A DNA stretch of 64,000 nt from Pseudogymnoascus destructans (Eukaryota > Ascomycota > Leotiomycetes > Thelebolales > Thelebolaceae), in NCBI RefSeq assembly GCF_001641265.1, contig NW_020167545.1, positions 434,001 to 498,000 on the forward strand, given 5' to 3'. This document shows, one piece after another, positions 32,279 to 43,227 of the stretch (the stretch's first letter is position 1; every line of letters begins with the position of its first letter). The position numbers were made by a program, and so were the translations under genes. The notes under the pieces are model-generated. The model saw only the letters and a program-made list of their open reading frames with translations. It did no database searches and was not told the origin of the DNA.

Positions 32279-35200
32279 ATGGCGGCATCCATACCACGAC
32301 CTTCGCGGCCGTCCTATGGGCCCCCGACATCCGCCTTGCCCGCAATCCCAACGACGAAGACGAGAAGGAGCACTGGTGCCATACCCACATTCACTGACTC
32401 GTACGACCTCACAATACCCCTCCCCAAGACCGGGCTTCGATCGCAGTCAGGCGGCCCGCCCGAGACAGGTCTCGCCTTGCCCAAGACACTGCCAAAACTG
32501 AGGACTCTCCCCGCCGGGACGAGTTCGCAGCGCAAGACGATAAGGAAGACGATCAGCATTCATTCCTTCCCACAGCCGCCGCGGGGCACGCGCACATCCA
32601 GTCTACCACCGAGTCCACTCTCTGCAGGCGCAGGAGCGGCGTCAAATCGAGACTCGATGGAGAGCAGCCCTCTGACACCTTCGGGCTCAAAGCCGTTGCG
32701 GCAGAAACCGAAGACCTCGCTTGGACCTGGCACGCAACTGGCTTATGCGGGGAACTCCACGCCCAGTCTGCTCAACGGCAGCGGAACTACAAAATCTATA
32801 TCGAGCGGGCCAGGCGCGCGAGGATCGGATTGCCTCCTCAGCCTCCCTTCACCGCCACAGAGCCGGAGCTCTTCGGCGCAGGACATGGAGTCCACGGCGA
32901 GTACATACGAAGACGGCCTGGATGCCGGGAGGGGCAGGCAGACCTCGGCGGAGCTGGCTAATGGCGACTCGAAGTCGGCAGAGGGGAAGGGGAATGTCAT
33001 TGTGAGCGTGCGTGTGAGGCCGGATGCAGGTGGCGATGCGCCGGGCGCAAGCAAGACTGATGGGGAGTGGATGGTGGATGGGAGGCGCTCGCTCGTTGCG
33101 TACAAGGGGCCAGCGGGTGGCGACCATTATTATGGTGAGACTGCTACATTAAGAATCTATGGACTATGCTAATATCACACAGATAATGTATTTGCGACAC
33201 ACGACACGAATTCCCGCGTTTACGACGGCTCGGCCAAGCGATTAGTACGACGAGTCATGGAGGGCTATCACGGAACGGTCTTCGCATACGGAATGACGGG
33301 TACGGGAAAGACATTCTCGATGCAGGGCACGGCGACAAACCCTGGTGTCATTCCCCTCGCCATCACCGACATCTTCTCCTACATTCGCGAAACCCCATCA
33401 CGCGAGTTCCTCTTGCGCGTTAGCTACCTCGAAATCTACAATGAAAAGATCCACGATCTGCTCAACCCCCCACCGGCAAACGCTCTTGGCGCAAATGCAC
33501 CCGTCCAGGAGGAAATCAAGCTCCGCGAGGACGCAAAGCGAGGCGTTTACGCCAGTCCCCTCAAGGAGGAGATCGTGCAGAGCCCGACACAACTTCTTCG
33601 TGTTATTGCCCGTGGTGACCACGCCAGAAGGACATCCAGCACGCAGTTCAACGCCCGCAGTTCTCGCAGTCACGCCGTCGTGCAGATTGTCGTCGAGAGT
33701 CGAGAGCGACTTCCCGGCAACGGTGCTATGTCGGATAACAAGCGCTCTGGGCTCGTCCCCGGTGGTGTCAGAGTCTCAACTCTGAGTCTGATCGATCTTG
33801 CTGGTTCGGAACGTGCAGCGGAGACGAAGGAGCGCCGCGAGGAGGGCTCGCATATTAACAAGAGTCTTCTCACGCTCGGAACGGTCATCGCGAGGCTGTC
33901 AGGCGACAAGGATAAAGAGGGCAGGCCGATGGATAAGAACGGCAAGCATCTCCCTTACCGTGACAGCAAGCTCACGCGCCTGCTGCAGGGCGCACTCTCG
34001 GGTGACTCCCTCGTCAGTATCCTCTGCACCATCCAAATCGGCTCTGTCGGGTCCGCGGCCGCGGCGAACACGCACACCGGCGAGACCCTGAATACGCTCA
34101 AGTTCGCGTCGCGCGCGAAGAACAACATCGTCTCGCACGCCAAGAAAGCAGAAGAAGCTCTCGGTGCCGGCGGCGATGGTGGCGCCCGCGTGCTCCTAGA
34201 GCGATACCGTCTCGAGATCCAAGATCTACGCGGCCAACTCGACGGACAAGCCAGGTCCAAAGACGACGAAGAAGAAAGCAAGCGCGAGAAGGAAGCCGAG
34301 CTGCGCCACGAAGAGCAGATGCTCGAGATGCAACTCGCGCGCACCGCGCTCAAGGAGCGCATCGAGCACCTCAACCGCCTGATCATCTCGAGTAAGTCAA
34401 CGGGCGTCAACTCCGGGTCCTTCTCGTCGATGGGGAATCACCCCCGCCTATCGACCATGACGTCCAACACCAACCTCGCGTCGGCGCGCTCGTCGTACGC
34501 GCCCTCCCTCACGGCGGATTTGAGGAAGTCCCTTGAAAGGTCGCCGAGTATGGCGAGTCACTCGACGCTGGGGCAGCTGCCGGCGTCGGATAAGGGGGGG
34601 GGAGGGTCGAGTACCCCGCATCTTCATGAGGGGCATGATGATGAGGATAGTCTTGGGGAGTATGGTGATGGGACGGCGTCGCTTGCGGCGCAGAATCGGG
34701 CGTTGCAGGCGGATGTGGCGGATAAGAACCGGTATATCAGTACCCTCGAGAAGCGGCTCCTTCAAGCTCGCCGATCTAGCCATTCCCGCGCTAGTATTGG
34801 GTTTAACGGCGGCAAGAGCGGGGTGGCGGCCGGGGCGGTTGCGGGGGGTGAGGATACCGGCGTCTCTGCGTTGTTGCGCGATAAGGATGCTGAGATCTTG
34901 GATCTGAGAGCGAGGCTGGATGATAAAGATCACATGCTCACCGCGCTCCGTTCAGCAGCTCGATCACGCGATGCTGCGGAGCGAAGCGGCGAGGCTACGG
35001 GACGTACTAGCGTGTTGACGGCGGAGAATCTCGCCAGTGCTGCTGCGGCGCTCGGGAGGGGGGAGGTTGGACTTGGTCTCGGGATGGGGTCAGCGGGGAA
35101 CCACGTCAGTATTGCGTCTGCGCCTGCTGGTGCTGCGCCGCGGACGGGAGCGGTGACGGCACCTGCTACCCCGGCGGCGGGGGCGGTGGTGGCGGATCCG

Positions 35201-35419
35201 ATGGCGGCGTCGATGCCGACGTCGATGCCGATGAGTCCGGTGCCGACGAGCCCGACGAGTAAGGGGGGGAAGAGGAAGAGTGTGGATGAGATGAGTAGGA
35301 TGCTTGATGAGATGATTCAGGATCGGGTTGAGAGGGGGGAGATTGTGAAGGGGGCGAGGGGGAGTGTGAGGCTTGTTGGGGGGGAGAGGAAGGAGGAGGG
35401 TGTTGCTATTGTTGCCTAA
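32279..35419 (+). CDS. KIP2: Kip2/KipA-type kinesin (kinesin-7)
   Basis: Two exons, 32279-33134 and 33183-35419, 1030 aa; intron GT-AG, 48 bp. Start is ATG 32279. A 235-residue Ser/Pro/Arg-rich N-terminal extension precedes the motor domain (NVIVSVRVRP, ~239): P-loop GMTGTGKT (~322), switch I NARSSRSH, switch II DLAGSE (~489), ending LKFASRAKNNIVSHAKKAEEAL (~605). A coiled coil follows (LLERYRLEIQDLRGQL, then an E/R-rich helix to NRLII, ~620-690), then a Ser-rich linker, a second short helix (ADKNRYISTLEKRLLQARR), and a Gly/Ala-rich tail ending in a helix with RMLDEMIQDRVE. The long N-terminal extension and neck sequence fit Kip2/KipA, plus-end-directed microtubule motors in polar growth. The reading frame is intact. 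Confidence 0.85.
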
Positions 35420-37557
35420 GGGAGCGGGGTTCACAGGCATGCGGGTTTTGAGGATGATTTGCTGGGGATTGGATGAGTGTCGTGTGGGATTTTGTATTTG
35501 TGTGTTTTGTGGCTTTTGACTTTCTTTTCGTTATACCCCCCCCCCGTTCTTTCGCTTCATTGTCCACCTTTTATACACACACTCGTTGGGGTTTGTGAGA
35601 TATACTTTGTTTCGATTTGGCATAACTCGAGGGATGGGATTTTTACAAGGAAATGAAAGATGGAAAGACGGGGGAAGAAAGAGAGTATAGATGATGGCGG
35701 CGACGCCGGTGGATGGGATGGGATGGGATAGTGAAGAAAGGAAAGAAGGGAAGGGGGAGCGCGGCGTTAAGGACCAGGAGTCCGGAAGGAGCCTGTAGCG
35801 GCTGGAGGGTGTATGAGTATGTCGTATGAGTATGTCGTACCATGAGCAATGAGAAAGTTTTGTCTGTAGTCGGTAATACAGGGGTGTGAAGACCCGATTC
35901 AAATACCAAGATCACAACTACGTGCCCGCCATCGATGACGCGAGGATATCTCTGCGGCTCATTACATGCGTACCCCCCTCCAACCCGGCTGGTCTGGCAA
36001 GTCCACTGAATTGACCGCCACACAGTAAGAACTACCCCATCCCCTAGGGCGTCATAAAACCCCTTACATTAAAGAACCACAACCCCATACTAAGCTAGTC
36101 GTGGTTTAGAGCGGCAGCCAATGCTTAATCTTAGTTTCCGTACGGGTCTGTGCTTTGCCCATACCAACTGACGCTCGTACGGAAACTTTTGGCGCCGTAC
36201 GGTAAAGTGAGTGTGCCAAGCCACGTCAGCCACACGTCGTCGCCCGTGCCGCGCCACGAATGGCGTCGAGGCCGTAAATTATGTGTATGTGGCGCTCTCT
36301 GGCTTACGGCTTACGGATGTATGTATGCTTTGGGGATACTGCGCCTTTGTGGTTGGAGGGGTTGTGGAAATATGGATGGGTTTCCAGTGTGGTGGGAGGA
36401 ATAATAATCACCATCACATCTATTAGCCGCTGAGTTATCACATCTTAGCCGCCGAGGTATCACGCCTATTAGCCGCTGAGGTATCACAGCCCAACCACCC
36501 CCTTCCAATCCCGTGACGCCACGGCTTCAAAAGAACAACACCCAGTCTATTTCCATCTGTAACTCTATAACGCGCCACCTTTACCCCAAGTCTACCGCCG
36601 CAAAACAACTGGCGCCATGCGCTCTTTACCGCCGCATTTCCTGCACAGACAGGCATTGTTTGTTGGTGGTCGCCTATCATTGATTGTTGGCCCCTGATCC
36701 AGCAGCCCCTGAAATACATTACAAGCCATAATCCCACGGCACGACAGGGTATTAACAGACTACTATGTATATCTCATCCGCATATAGCATATGATAAAAC
36801 ATAGCCCGCGTAGAGTCCTCCAATGCTGGGGCAGATCAGCGTATTTTGTCGGCCAAGTCTCTTTTCATTTCGTTTGTATATTGTGATGGGCGGTTGTTTG
36901 TTACAGGCTCTCTCAATACCGCCTCCCGCCTCCTCCTTCTTCTCCGCATGCGAATGCATATTCCCTTGTCGTGCGGGTACAGCGTGTCCTATCGGCGTTC
37001 TGTCCATCATTCCTTCCATTTATACTTAGAATAAATATTTGGAGCCTTGCAGTGAGAATACAACGCTGACCGTGTGAATGTATTCATACTGTAACACACT
37101 GTATAAGTAGTTGGCCCCACGTATCTTTGTCGTCCCACATAACCTCACTCTGTATTTCTTCAACCTCACTCTGCTTTCATTCACACCGCCACTCCCATTC
37201 CTGCCCGCCCTGAGATTGGATACCTGTAATATCAATCTATGTCAGCCATTTGATCTAGCAGGTACGTTGGTTTGCCCGACTCGGACGCTGTGAGACGGCT
37301 GTATCACGCCTTCTCGTTTGTTTACACTGCACAACTTCACCTCGAAATTACTTGCCGACGAGAATTCCTCCCTTGCTTCCTCACTTACATTTCACCTCCC
37401 CTTCCGGCCTTCACAACCACTTTCTCTCCTCTTTAAAGAGCTCGCAACTTCCTTGCTCCTTCACATTTCAAACGCACACGGACTTACCACCCACCTCCCT
37501 TTAGAACAGCCTCTATCACTCACCAACACAACCTCAACCAGTTCACCAACCGACACC
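35420..37557. other. intergenic region between the kinesin and SOD-domain genes
   Basis: No convincing gene. A C-rich run at 35536 follows the kinesin gene. At 36139-36201 three CGTACG words lie within 63 bp, two inside an 11-bp inverted repeat (GTTTCCGTACG at 36134, CGTACGGAAAC at 36176). At 36424-36495 a unit TTAGCCGCTGAGGTATCAC occurs three times. The last 250 bp is pyrimidine-rich, typical of a fungal promoter and leader. Confidence 0.5.
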
Positions 37558-38393
37558 ATGCGTTCCACACTCATGCTCGCTGTCGCATCAGCCCTTGTGG
37601 CCACCTCCGTAAGAGACCTCAACCCCTACCACCCCAATTGACCCCAGCTAACCACCCCCTAGGCCGCCTCCGACGCCCCCAAGGTCACCGGCAACCCAAC
37701 AGACGTGACCTACAAAGCCCAGATCGCCCCCGACAACAAGAACGGCGTCTCGGGCTTTGTTGAGATCGCTGCTGGCCCTCAGGGCAACGGCGCCAGCATC
37801 AAGTACCAATTCGACCTTCCCAAGGAGGGCGGACCTTTCAGTATGTCCCACTTACCCCCCCCCTCCACCCCCACCAACTAACACACCCCCTAGCCTTCCA
37901 CATCCACGAGAACCCCGTCAACGCCACCGGCCTCTGCGCCTCCACCAGCGCCCACCTTGACCCCTACCACGCCGGCGAGAAGCCCGCCTGCGACACCAGC
38001 AAGCTCTCCGCCTGCCAAGTCGGCGACCTCTCCGGCAAGATCGGCGACAAGCTCCCCAGCGGCGCCATCGTAGGCGAACTCGATGACGCGTTCACCAGCC
38101 TCGTTGTTGGCGCTCCGGCGTTTATCGGCAATAGGAGCATTGTTGTGCATGCTTCTGATAAGACGAGGATTGCCTGTGCTAACTTTGCGTTGGTGAACTC
38201 CGCCGGCGGCTCGAGAGGTGGGAGTGCGAGCCCTACTGGTGGTGCTGGGGGTGGTGGATCGGCTAGGAATGGAACTGGTGCTACGCGCCCGAGTGTCACG
38301 CCGACTGCTACGCATACTGGTGCCGCTGCGGTGGTGTCGGGGAGCGTGTTGGGATTGTTGGGCGTTTTGGCTGTGGGAGCTGCGCTTTTGTAA
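37558..38393 (+). CDS. secreted, GPI-type Cu-only superoxide-dismutase-like protein
   Basis: Three exons, 37558-37608, 37663-37840 and 37894-38393, with 54- and 53-bp introns (CTAAC branch sites), 242 aa. Residues 1-17 plus the next few form a signal peptide (MRSTLMLAVASALVATS). The SOD domain (~20-155) has FHIHE giving two copper His, AHLDPY a third, and VVHAS the fourth, plus GDLSGK and RIACANF. The zinc-loop His/Asp set of classical Cu/Zn SOD is not evident; the DPYHAGEKPACD stretch resembles fungal Cu-only SODs (Sod4/Sod5 type). A Ser/Gly/Thr-rich stalk and a hydrophobic C-terminus (SVLGLLGVLAVGAALL) suggest a GPI anchor. Likely a cell-surface superoxide-scavenging enzyme. Confidence 0.85.
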
Positions 38394-39223
38394 GGGGATG
38401 ATGGGGTGATTGACTGGCTTTGGCTTATAGAGGCAGTGGTGGTGGGGGGTTTATTCTTGTGTGATTGATTTGGGGGTGGGTTTATATCTGCGGATTGTGG
38501 GTTGGTTGGTGGGGGACTTAATAGTACGTGGGTTGGGTTGGTGGGGGGACTTAATAGTATGTGGAGAGGGGTTGATAGATGGGGGTGAGAGATGCTGATG
38601 TGATTATTGGGAGAGTAGGAATTACTTCCGATATGATGCGAGGGTTTTGAGGGGGTGTGAGGGTGCTTGTGAGATGTGATGTGACATGGAGGAGGGTGTA
38701 AGGAGTAGGAAGTTGAATAGTGGTATTCATAAAATGCAGTGGAGATGTGATGAATACCCCGCAGAGAAGTGATGCGAGAAGTAACTGTAGCAATACCGAG
38801 CCAGCAAAACAGCAACGCAAGAAGCTGCGTTGTATTTCTTCTGATGGTTGGATTGCACGGTACAGAACAGAAAATGGACGTTGAAATGTATTTTTTTGCT
38901 CCTGGTATATCATAGATATCTATGCCCCCGAACTCGCCTCTCAGATGGCAACTCTCCACCGCAGAGCGACTGATCAACGATTTCAATGCTCCATTGGTGC
39001 AGAAACGCATCAGTGTGCACCTACACATGGCGATGCATCGTCGTCACCTCCCTCTCTAATCATGTATCGTCCGTGGTTGTGGAAGACCCGTAGATGGCGG
39101 GACTCGACGCTCTTCTCCCCCCAGCTCCCCCACTCCCCGCTACCCTCATCTCATCTATCCGCCCTCTCCTCTCGCCAGCTCCTCATATAGTACCGCCCTA
39201 CCCAGCCCAGGCAGGTCTCGAAA
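38394..39223. other. intergenic, 3' flanks of two convergent genes
   Basis: GT-rich downstream sequence of the SOD-domain gene with GGTTGGTGGGGGACTTAATA repeated at about 38500-38560. The long leftward open frame here is the antisense of the SOD exon plus flank and has no family features. Confidence 0.5.
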
Positions 39224-39789
39224 TCAGTCGGCGGAGATGTACATCACTAAACCCAGTCAGTTCAATCCTCACACACACACACTATCTCCCCCCGCACTCC
39301 CACACCCCCACATCCCCACACCAACCCCATAGTCCACAGCGCACAACCCACACCAGCTCAAAAAACCCCGAAATCGCAAAGAGCCGCAAAGTAAGAAGCG
39401 GACTCACCATTGTTCCCGCGGATAAACGCGTCACCGTAGCTGCGCCGCCGCGCGCCGTCAACGTGCTCGGTGCAGTTCTCGAGGGCGATGTTCATGTATC
39501 CGTCGACGGACTGGAGGGAGCCTTTGGGGGGTTGTTAGTTTCATGGCAGGTAGTTTGGGGGGGGGACAGCGGTGGGGGGTTGGAGGGAGGTCGCGACAGG
39601 ATAGGCTATGGGCTAGGGCACCTGGACGATGGGGGTGGAGGGTGGATGGGGGTTAATATAACGCAGACACGCACCTTTATACACGACCCCAGAGTTCAAC
39701 TTGACAGTCACAGCGCTATTGATGATCTCCCCCAAGAACCCGCTCGGGTCCTTCCCCTCCCCCTGCTGTGGTGCGCCTCCATTCTCCAT
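39224..39789 (-). CDS. LSM6: LSM6, U6 snRNA-associated Sm-like protein
   Basis: Three exons read leftwards: 39789-39675, 39521-39408 and 39246-39224, 83 aa. The first ATG is 39789 (MENGGAPQQGEGKDPSGFLG). Sm1 motif: EIINSAVTVKLNSGVVYKGSLQSVDGYMNIALEN; Sm2 motif: FIRGNNVMYISAD across the last junction. This is the full Lsm6 length. The protein forms part of the Lsm2-8 ring on U6 snRNA and the Lsm1-7 ring in mRNA decay. The last exon is only 23 bp. Divergent from the Rad60/Esc2-like gene with 379 bp between start codons, so they may share a promoter. Confidence 0.92.
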
Positions 39790-40168
39790 CTTTGCTCGTT
39801 CTATCTTCCGTATTCTGTCCGGCGTAGAAGCTTCGTTGATCTCGCTGTTCAATTGCTAGCAGGAGTCGGTGAGTTGCTGCTGTGTTGGCGGTACAGAAGA
39901 AAGGCTCAACGTCGCTGGTCTCGCGGGGCGAGCTTTCTTAGTGTCGGCTGTTGGCGCACGTACTGACCGATCGATCTACCGCAAGGCTGGCTGCTAAACT
40001 AACAGGCAGGTACCTCCCCACCCGCGCCCAAGAGCAACGAGCACTCACGCACGAAGCCGCGGGGATTTACGATACGGACGTACTGCGCGGCTACTTGCAC
40101 TGCTTCATCGAATATACTGCGTTTTTATAATACCAACGGCAAACCAAACGAGCGCACACGCAGCCACA
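39790..40168. promoter_or_regulatory. divergent promoter region, LSM6 and Rad60/Esc2-like gene
   Basis: 379 bp between two divergent start codons, no other gene. The LSM6 leader contains a frame that remains open upstream to 39852 without an ATG. Confidence 0.5.
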
Positions 40169-41694
40169 ATGTCGACACCCGACCCCTCCTCCCCCTTCGC
40201 CTCCCCCTTCGCCTCCCCCTTCGCCTCCCCCACCAGCGCCGCTCCAGCGCCAGCGCCCGCGCCCGCTCCAGCAGTGCGGAAACCGCTATTCAAGAACCGG
40301 AACCGGGGTGGTGCAGCGGCGGCGACGACGACGGATGCGATTGGCTTTTTCTCGCGGGCGAAGGATGTTTTCGCTGAGAATGTGGAGGTGCAGCGACGGG
40401 AGAGGGAGAGGGAGCGGGAGAGGGAAAGGGAAAGGGAGAGGGAGGTGCAAAGGGAGATGGAGGTGGAGAGGGTGAGGGAGCTGGAAAGGGCGAGGAGGGA
40501 GAAGAGGGAGAGGGTTGTTGGCGGGGAGGTGGGGGGTGGGGAGGGAGGTGAGGAGGTGGATAGTGAGAATGAGAGGAGGAGGAAGAGGAGTGGCAGGTAT
40601 GTGTATTCCTACATTGTTATCGAACGACTTGATCTAATAGTAACAGTGAGGACAGAAGCAACACACCAGCTGGAGAATCCGAGTACGGCGACGAAGAAGC
40701 ACCGATAGAGAGAGAGGGCAGCACACACCCCACCTACGGCAACTCCGTCGCCTCACCAGGCCCAAGCCAACGAAACACACGAAGTCAAGCACAGATAATC
40801 TCTCTCAGCTCCGACGACGAAGACGATAAACCCGCCCCCTCACCCCGTCCAACCTACCCCTCCGCCTTCTCCTCTCCACCGCCCAAACCCGTCTCCACCA
40901 ACCCGGAGCCAATCGCCATCCCCTCTTCTCCACCCGCCAACCCCCCTTCAGACGACGACGAACTGTACGCCGACCTCATCGCTGCCGCGCGTCGCCAACC
41001 AGCCACCACAGCAGCCGCACCCTCTAACGCCCCCGACCCAACACTCACGATCCTCATCACCTCGCCCCTCCCTAACACCACCCCCCTTCTCATCCGGCGT
41101 CGCCTCTCCCAGCGTCTAAAGGACGTGCGTCTAGCGTGGTGCCAAAGGCAGCCTCCCCACGCCGGCACAGCTGCAACTAGTATCTTCCTTACTTACCGCG
41201 GGCTGAGAGTGTGGGATACTAGTACGTGCGGGAGTATGGGGGTGAAGATTAGTCGCGCGGGTGGTGTGCTTGATGATGGCGGGGGAGGGGAGGCAGGGGA
41301 CGTGCATCTTGAAGCTTGGACGAGGGAGGCGTTTGAGGCGTACAAGGCTGCTGAGGAAGCAAAGGCGCGGAATGCGCATCTTGGTCTCGAGAATGACAAC
41401 AATGGTATTAGTGGCGGCTCAGCAACTGAGACAGCGCCATCGCAACAACAGCCGCAAGAGGAGAAACTTCGGATTATCCTGCGGGCGAAGGATATGCCAG
41501 AGGTGAAGTTGAGGGTTAAAGCCACGACGAAGATAGCAGATCTCGTGGCTGCGTTTCGGGCGCAGAGGGAGGCGGAGGTGGGGGGGAGGAGCGTGGAGTT
41601 GTGGTTTGATGGTGATAGGATGGAGGAGGATGATTGTGTGGGGGATGCGGATTTGGAGGATTTGAGTGGGGTGGATGTTGTGGTTAGGTTGTAG
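40169..41694 (+). CDS. Rad60/Esc2-type SUMO-like-domain protein
   Basis: Two exons, 40169-40596 and 40647-41694, 491 aa. N-terminus: Ala/Pro-rich repeats (SPFASPFASPFASP), then KPLFKNRNRGG...DAIGFFSRAKDVF, then a highly charged helix of R/E repeats (~75-115), likely a single alpha helix. Exon 2 contains the SUMO-interacting motif IISLSSDDEDD (~193) and a second acidic SDDDELYADLIAAA. An SLD1-like region follows (LTILITSPLP...LSQRLKDVRLAWC), and the C-terminal ubiquitin-like fold (~415-490) reads LRIILRAKDMPEVKLRVKATTKIADLVAAFRAQ, then VELWFDGDRMEEDD, ending at VVRL. In yeasts this family works with the SUMO pathway and Smc5/6 in genome stability. Confidence 0.85.
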
Positions 41695-42019
41695 GGGGTG
41701 GGAATGGGGGATTGGTTTGGGGAGTTGGTTTGGGTTTGGCGTTTGGGTGGTTGTTATGAAGACGTATCTAATACAAAGAACTATTTTAAATACAAATCTA
41801 CCCCTAATGGTGGAACGGCTACCTAGAGAGAGAAGGAACGATTTTTAAATACAAATCTACCCCTAATGGAAGGAGCGGCTACCTAGAGAGAGAAGGAACG
41901 ACCAACTAATAGGGGAAAGAGCGACTGGCCCCAAGCAAGGGGGAAGAGCTGAGCTTTGTTTACCGTCCACACTATAACCTGTGGCCCTAGGTACCAGGTT
42001 ACCAGAAGGTTGCCAGAAC
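41695..42019. repeat. spacer with a 58-bp tandem duplication
   Basis: Positions ~41785-41901 hold two copies of a unit containing AAATACAAATCTACCCCTAA and GGCTACCTAGAGAGAGAAGG. The GC-rich gene island ends here and AT-rich sequence starts. GTTACCAGAAGGTTGCCAGAA at about 41998 is a reverse copy of the CTGGTAA-type motif of the next genes. Confidence 0.65.
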
Positions 42020-42645
42020 TCATCTGACCTTCATTCCTGGGTGAGAGACATTTCCATCGATTAAGCCCACAGCTCCATGATTAAACATCATATCCCGCAA
42101 ACGCTGAACCAATATCATATCCTTTGCCTGGATTGTCACTCTCTTCGCATGAATAGCGAGGAGGTTTGTCACTATAACTGTTGGTATGTCCCTGTCACTA
42201 TGTTTAAACATCATACTCTCAAATTCTCGAATGAGGAAGCATTCAGCAGCTTCCTGAAGAGCTAGGATAGCAGATTGCTGGAAGCGAAGATTGGACTTGA
42301 AGCCTTCTGCGATTTCCCTAACAAGATGCTGGAATGGGAGCTTTGGGATAATTAGGCTAGTATCAAGTTGCTGTCTTCGATATCGCGGAGAGCCTTGGTG
42401 CCTATATGTTTATTAGGGAGTTCTGGTAATCCTCTGGTAATCCTCTTACCAGACTTTGCGCGGCGCGTGGCCTTCTGAGCATGATTGTTGCTAGCTTGAG
42501 ATGAGCGAACTGGAGCTTTTCTTGCTGTGCCCACGGCCTTTTTCTTTTCCTTTCCACCAAGCCCAGAGCCAGCCCATAATCCAAGTGGCATCCTTGGTGC
42601 TATGCCGCCAGTTGATCTCCTAGCAGTTTGCTTGGTACGAGCCAT
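42020..42645 (-). pseudogene. divergent histone H3-like gene with altered tail (K9R), one-base frameshift
   Basis: Three exons read leftwards: 42645-42450, 42401-42217, 42171-42020; introns GTAAGAGG...ATATAG (48 bp) and GTATGATG...TTATAG (45 bp). Tail: ARTKQTARRSTGGIAPRMPL, then a ~25-residue insertion rich in K/G/S, then SGTKALRDI. The histone fold continues in the next frame: RRQQLDTSLIIPKLPFQHLVREIAEGFKSNLRFQQSAILALQEAAECFLIREFE, then across the second intron TNLLAIHAKRVTIQAKDMILVQRLRD, then a C-terminal extension of ~20 residues. Exactly one base is missing after ALRDI relative to H3, so it is a pseudogene, a variant or a sequencing error. K4, S10 and T11 positions are kept; K9, K14 and K18 are R, I and M. 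Loop 1 has H3, not CENP-A, length. Confidence 0.8.
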
Positions 42646-43227
42646 TTGCTAATATCAAGGTGAGTTAGTGAAGTAAACACAAGACAAAGAAGTAGATCAA
42701 AAGATAGTTGTACTTACAGTGAGTTTTGTTACGATATCAAGTGCGCCTTGCAGCTCGAGTAGGGGTTCAGGGGTGTGGGGAGCTTTCCGGGGTTGGAGCG
42801 AAGTTTTCAGTTGTGGAGTGAATTCTCAGAACTGGTCTCGCTAAAGAGAATTCACTCCACAACAACATAGCTGTATATAGATTGAGCCACTGCTCGAGTG
42901 CTCATCTTCTCTTTCCTTCCTTCTCTAGATTGAGTTTAATTCATAATACCCAACTGGCACCCTATGCCTTGGTGAACCGTGACAAGTTTGTAGGAAGAAT
43001 ATTGCAGAAGAAGAGTATAGAAAAGAGGTAGAGGTTGAAAGGTGAAGGTGCGCATTGTGGTGTTGTTTTTGGAACAGTAATTCTTTGTAGGTGAATATTC
43101 CTTGATGAATATTTTTGTTTTCAACTTTAAAATAACAATGACCTTAGAACCCAACCTTCCTTGGTTACTCTCCGATCTACCCATTCTTCTTCCCTTTTGC
43201 ACCTTTACCTCTTCACTAGGACTTAAA
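42646..43227. promoter_or_regulatory. bidirectional upstream region of the H3-like gene and the unknown gene
   Basis: 582 bp between two divergent genes. AAAGAGAATTCACTCCACAA near 42843 and GTGGAGTGAATTCTCAG at 42815 form an imperfect inverted repeat around GAATTCTC. Confidence 0.4.

Noticed and set aside
37964..39028. 354-codon minus-strand ORF
   Set aside because: Antisense of the SOD exon plus GT-rich flank; low-complexity Pro/Ser/Thr translation without family features.
39094..39966. 290-codon plus-strand ORF
   Set aside because: Antisense shadow of LSM6 and its introns; LSM6 is clearly supported on the other strand.
42020..42645. H3-like gene as a CENP-A homologue
   Set aside because: Loop 1 has canonical H3 length and the FE-TNL-AIHAKRVT block is H3-like; only the tail is divergent.
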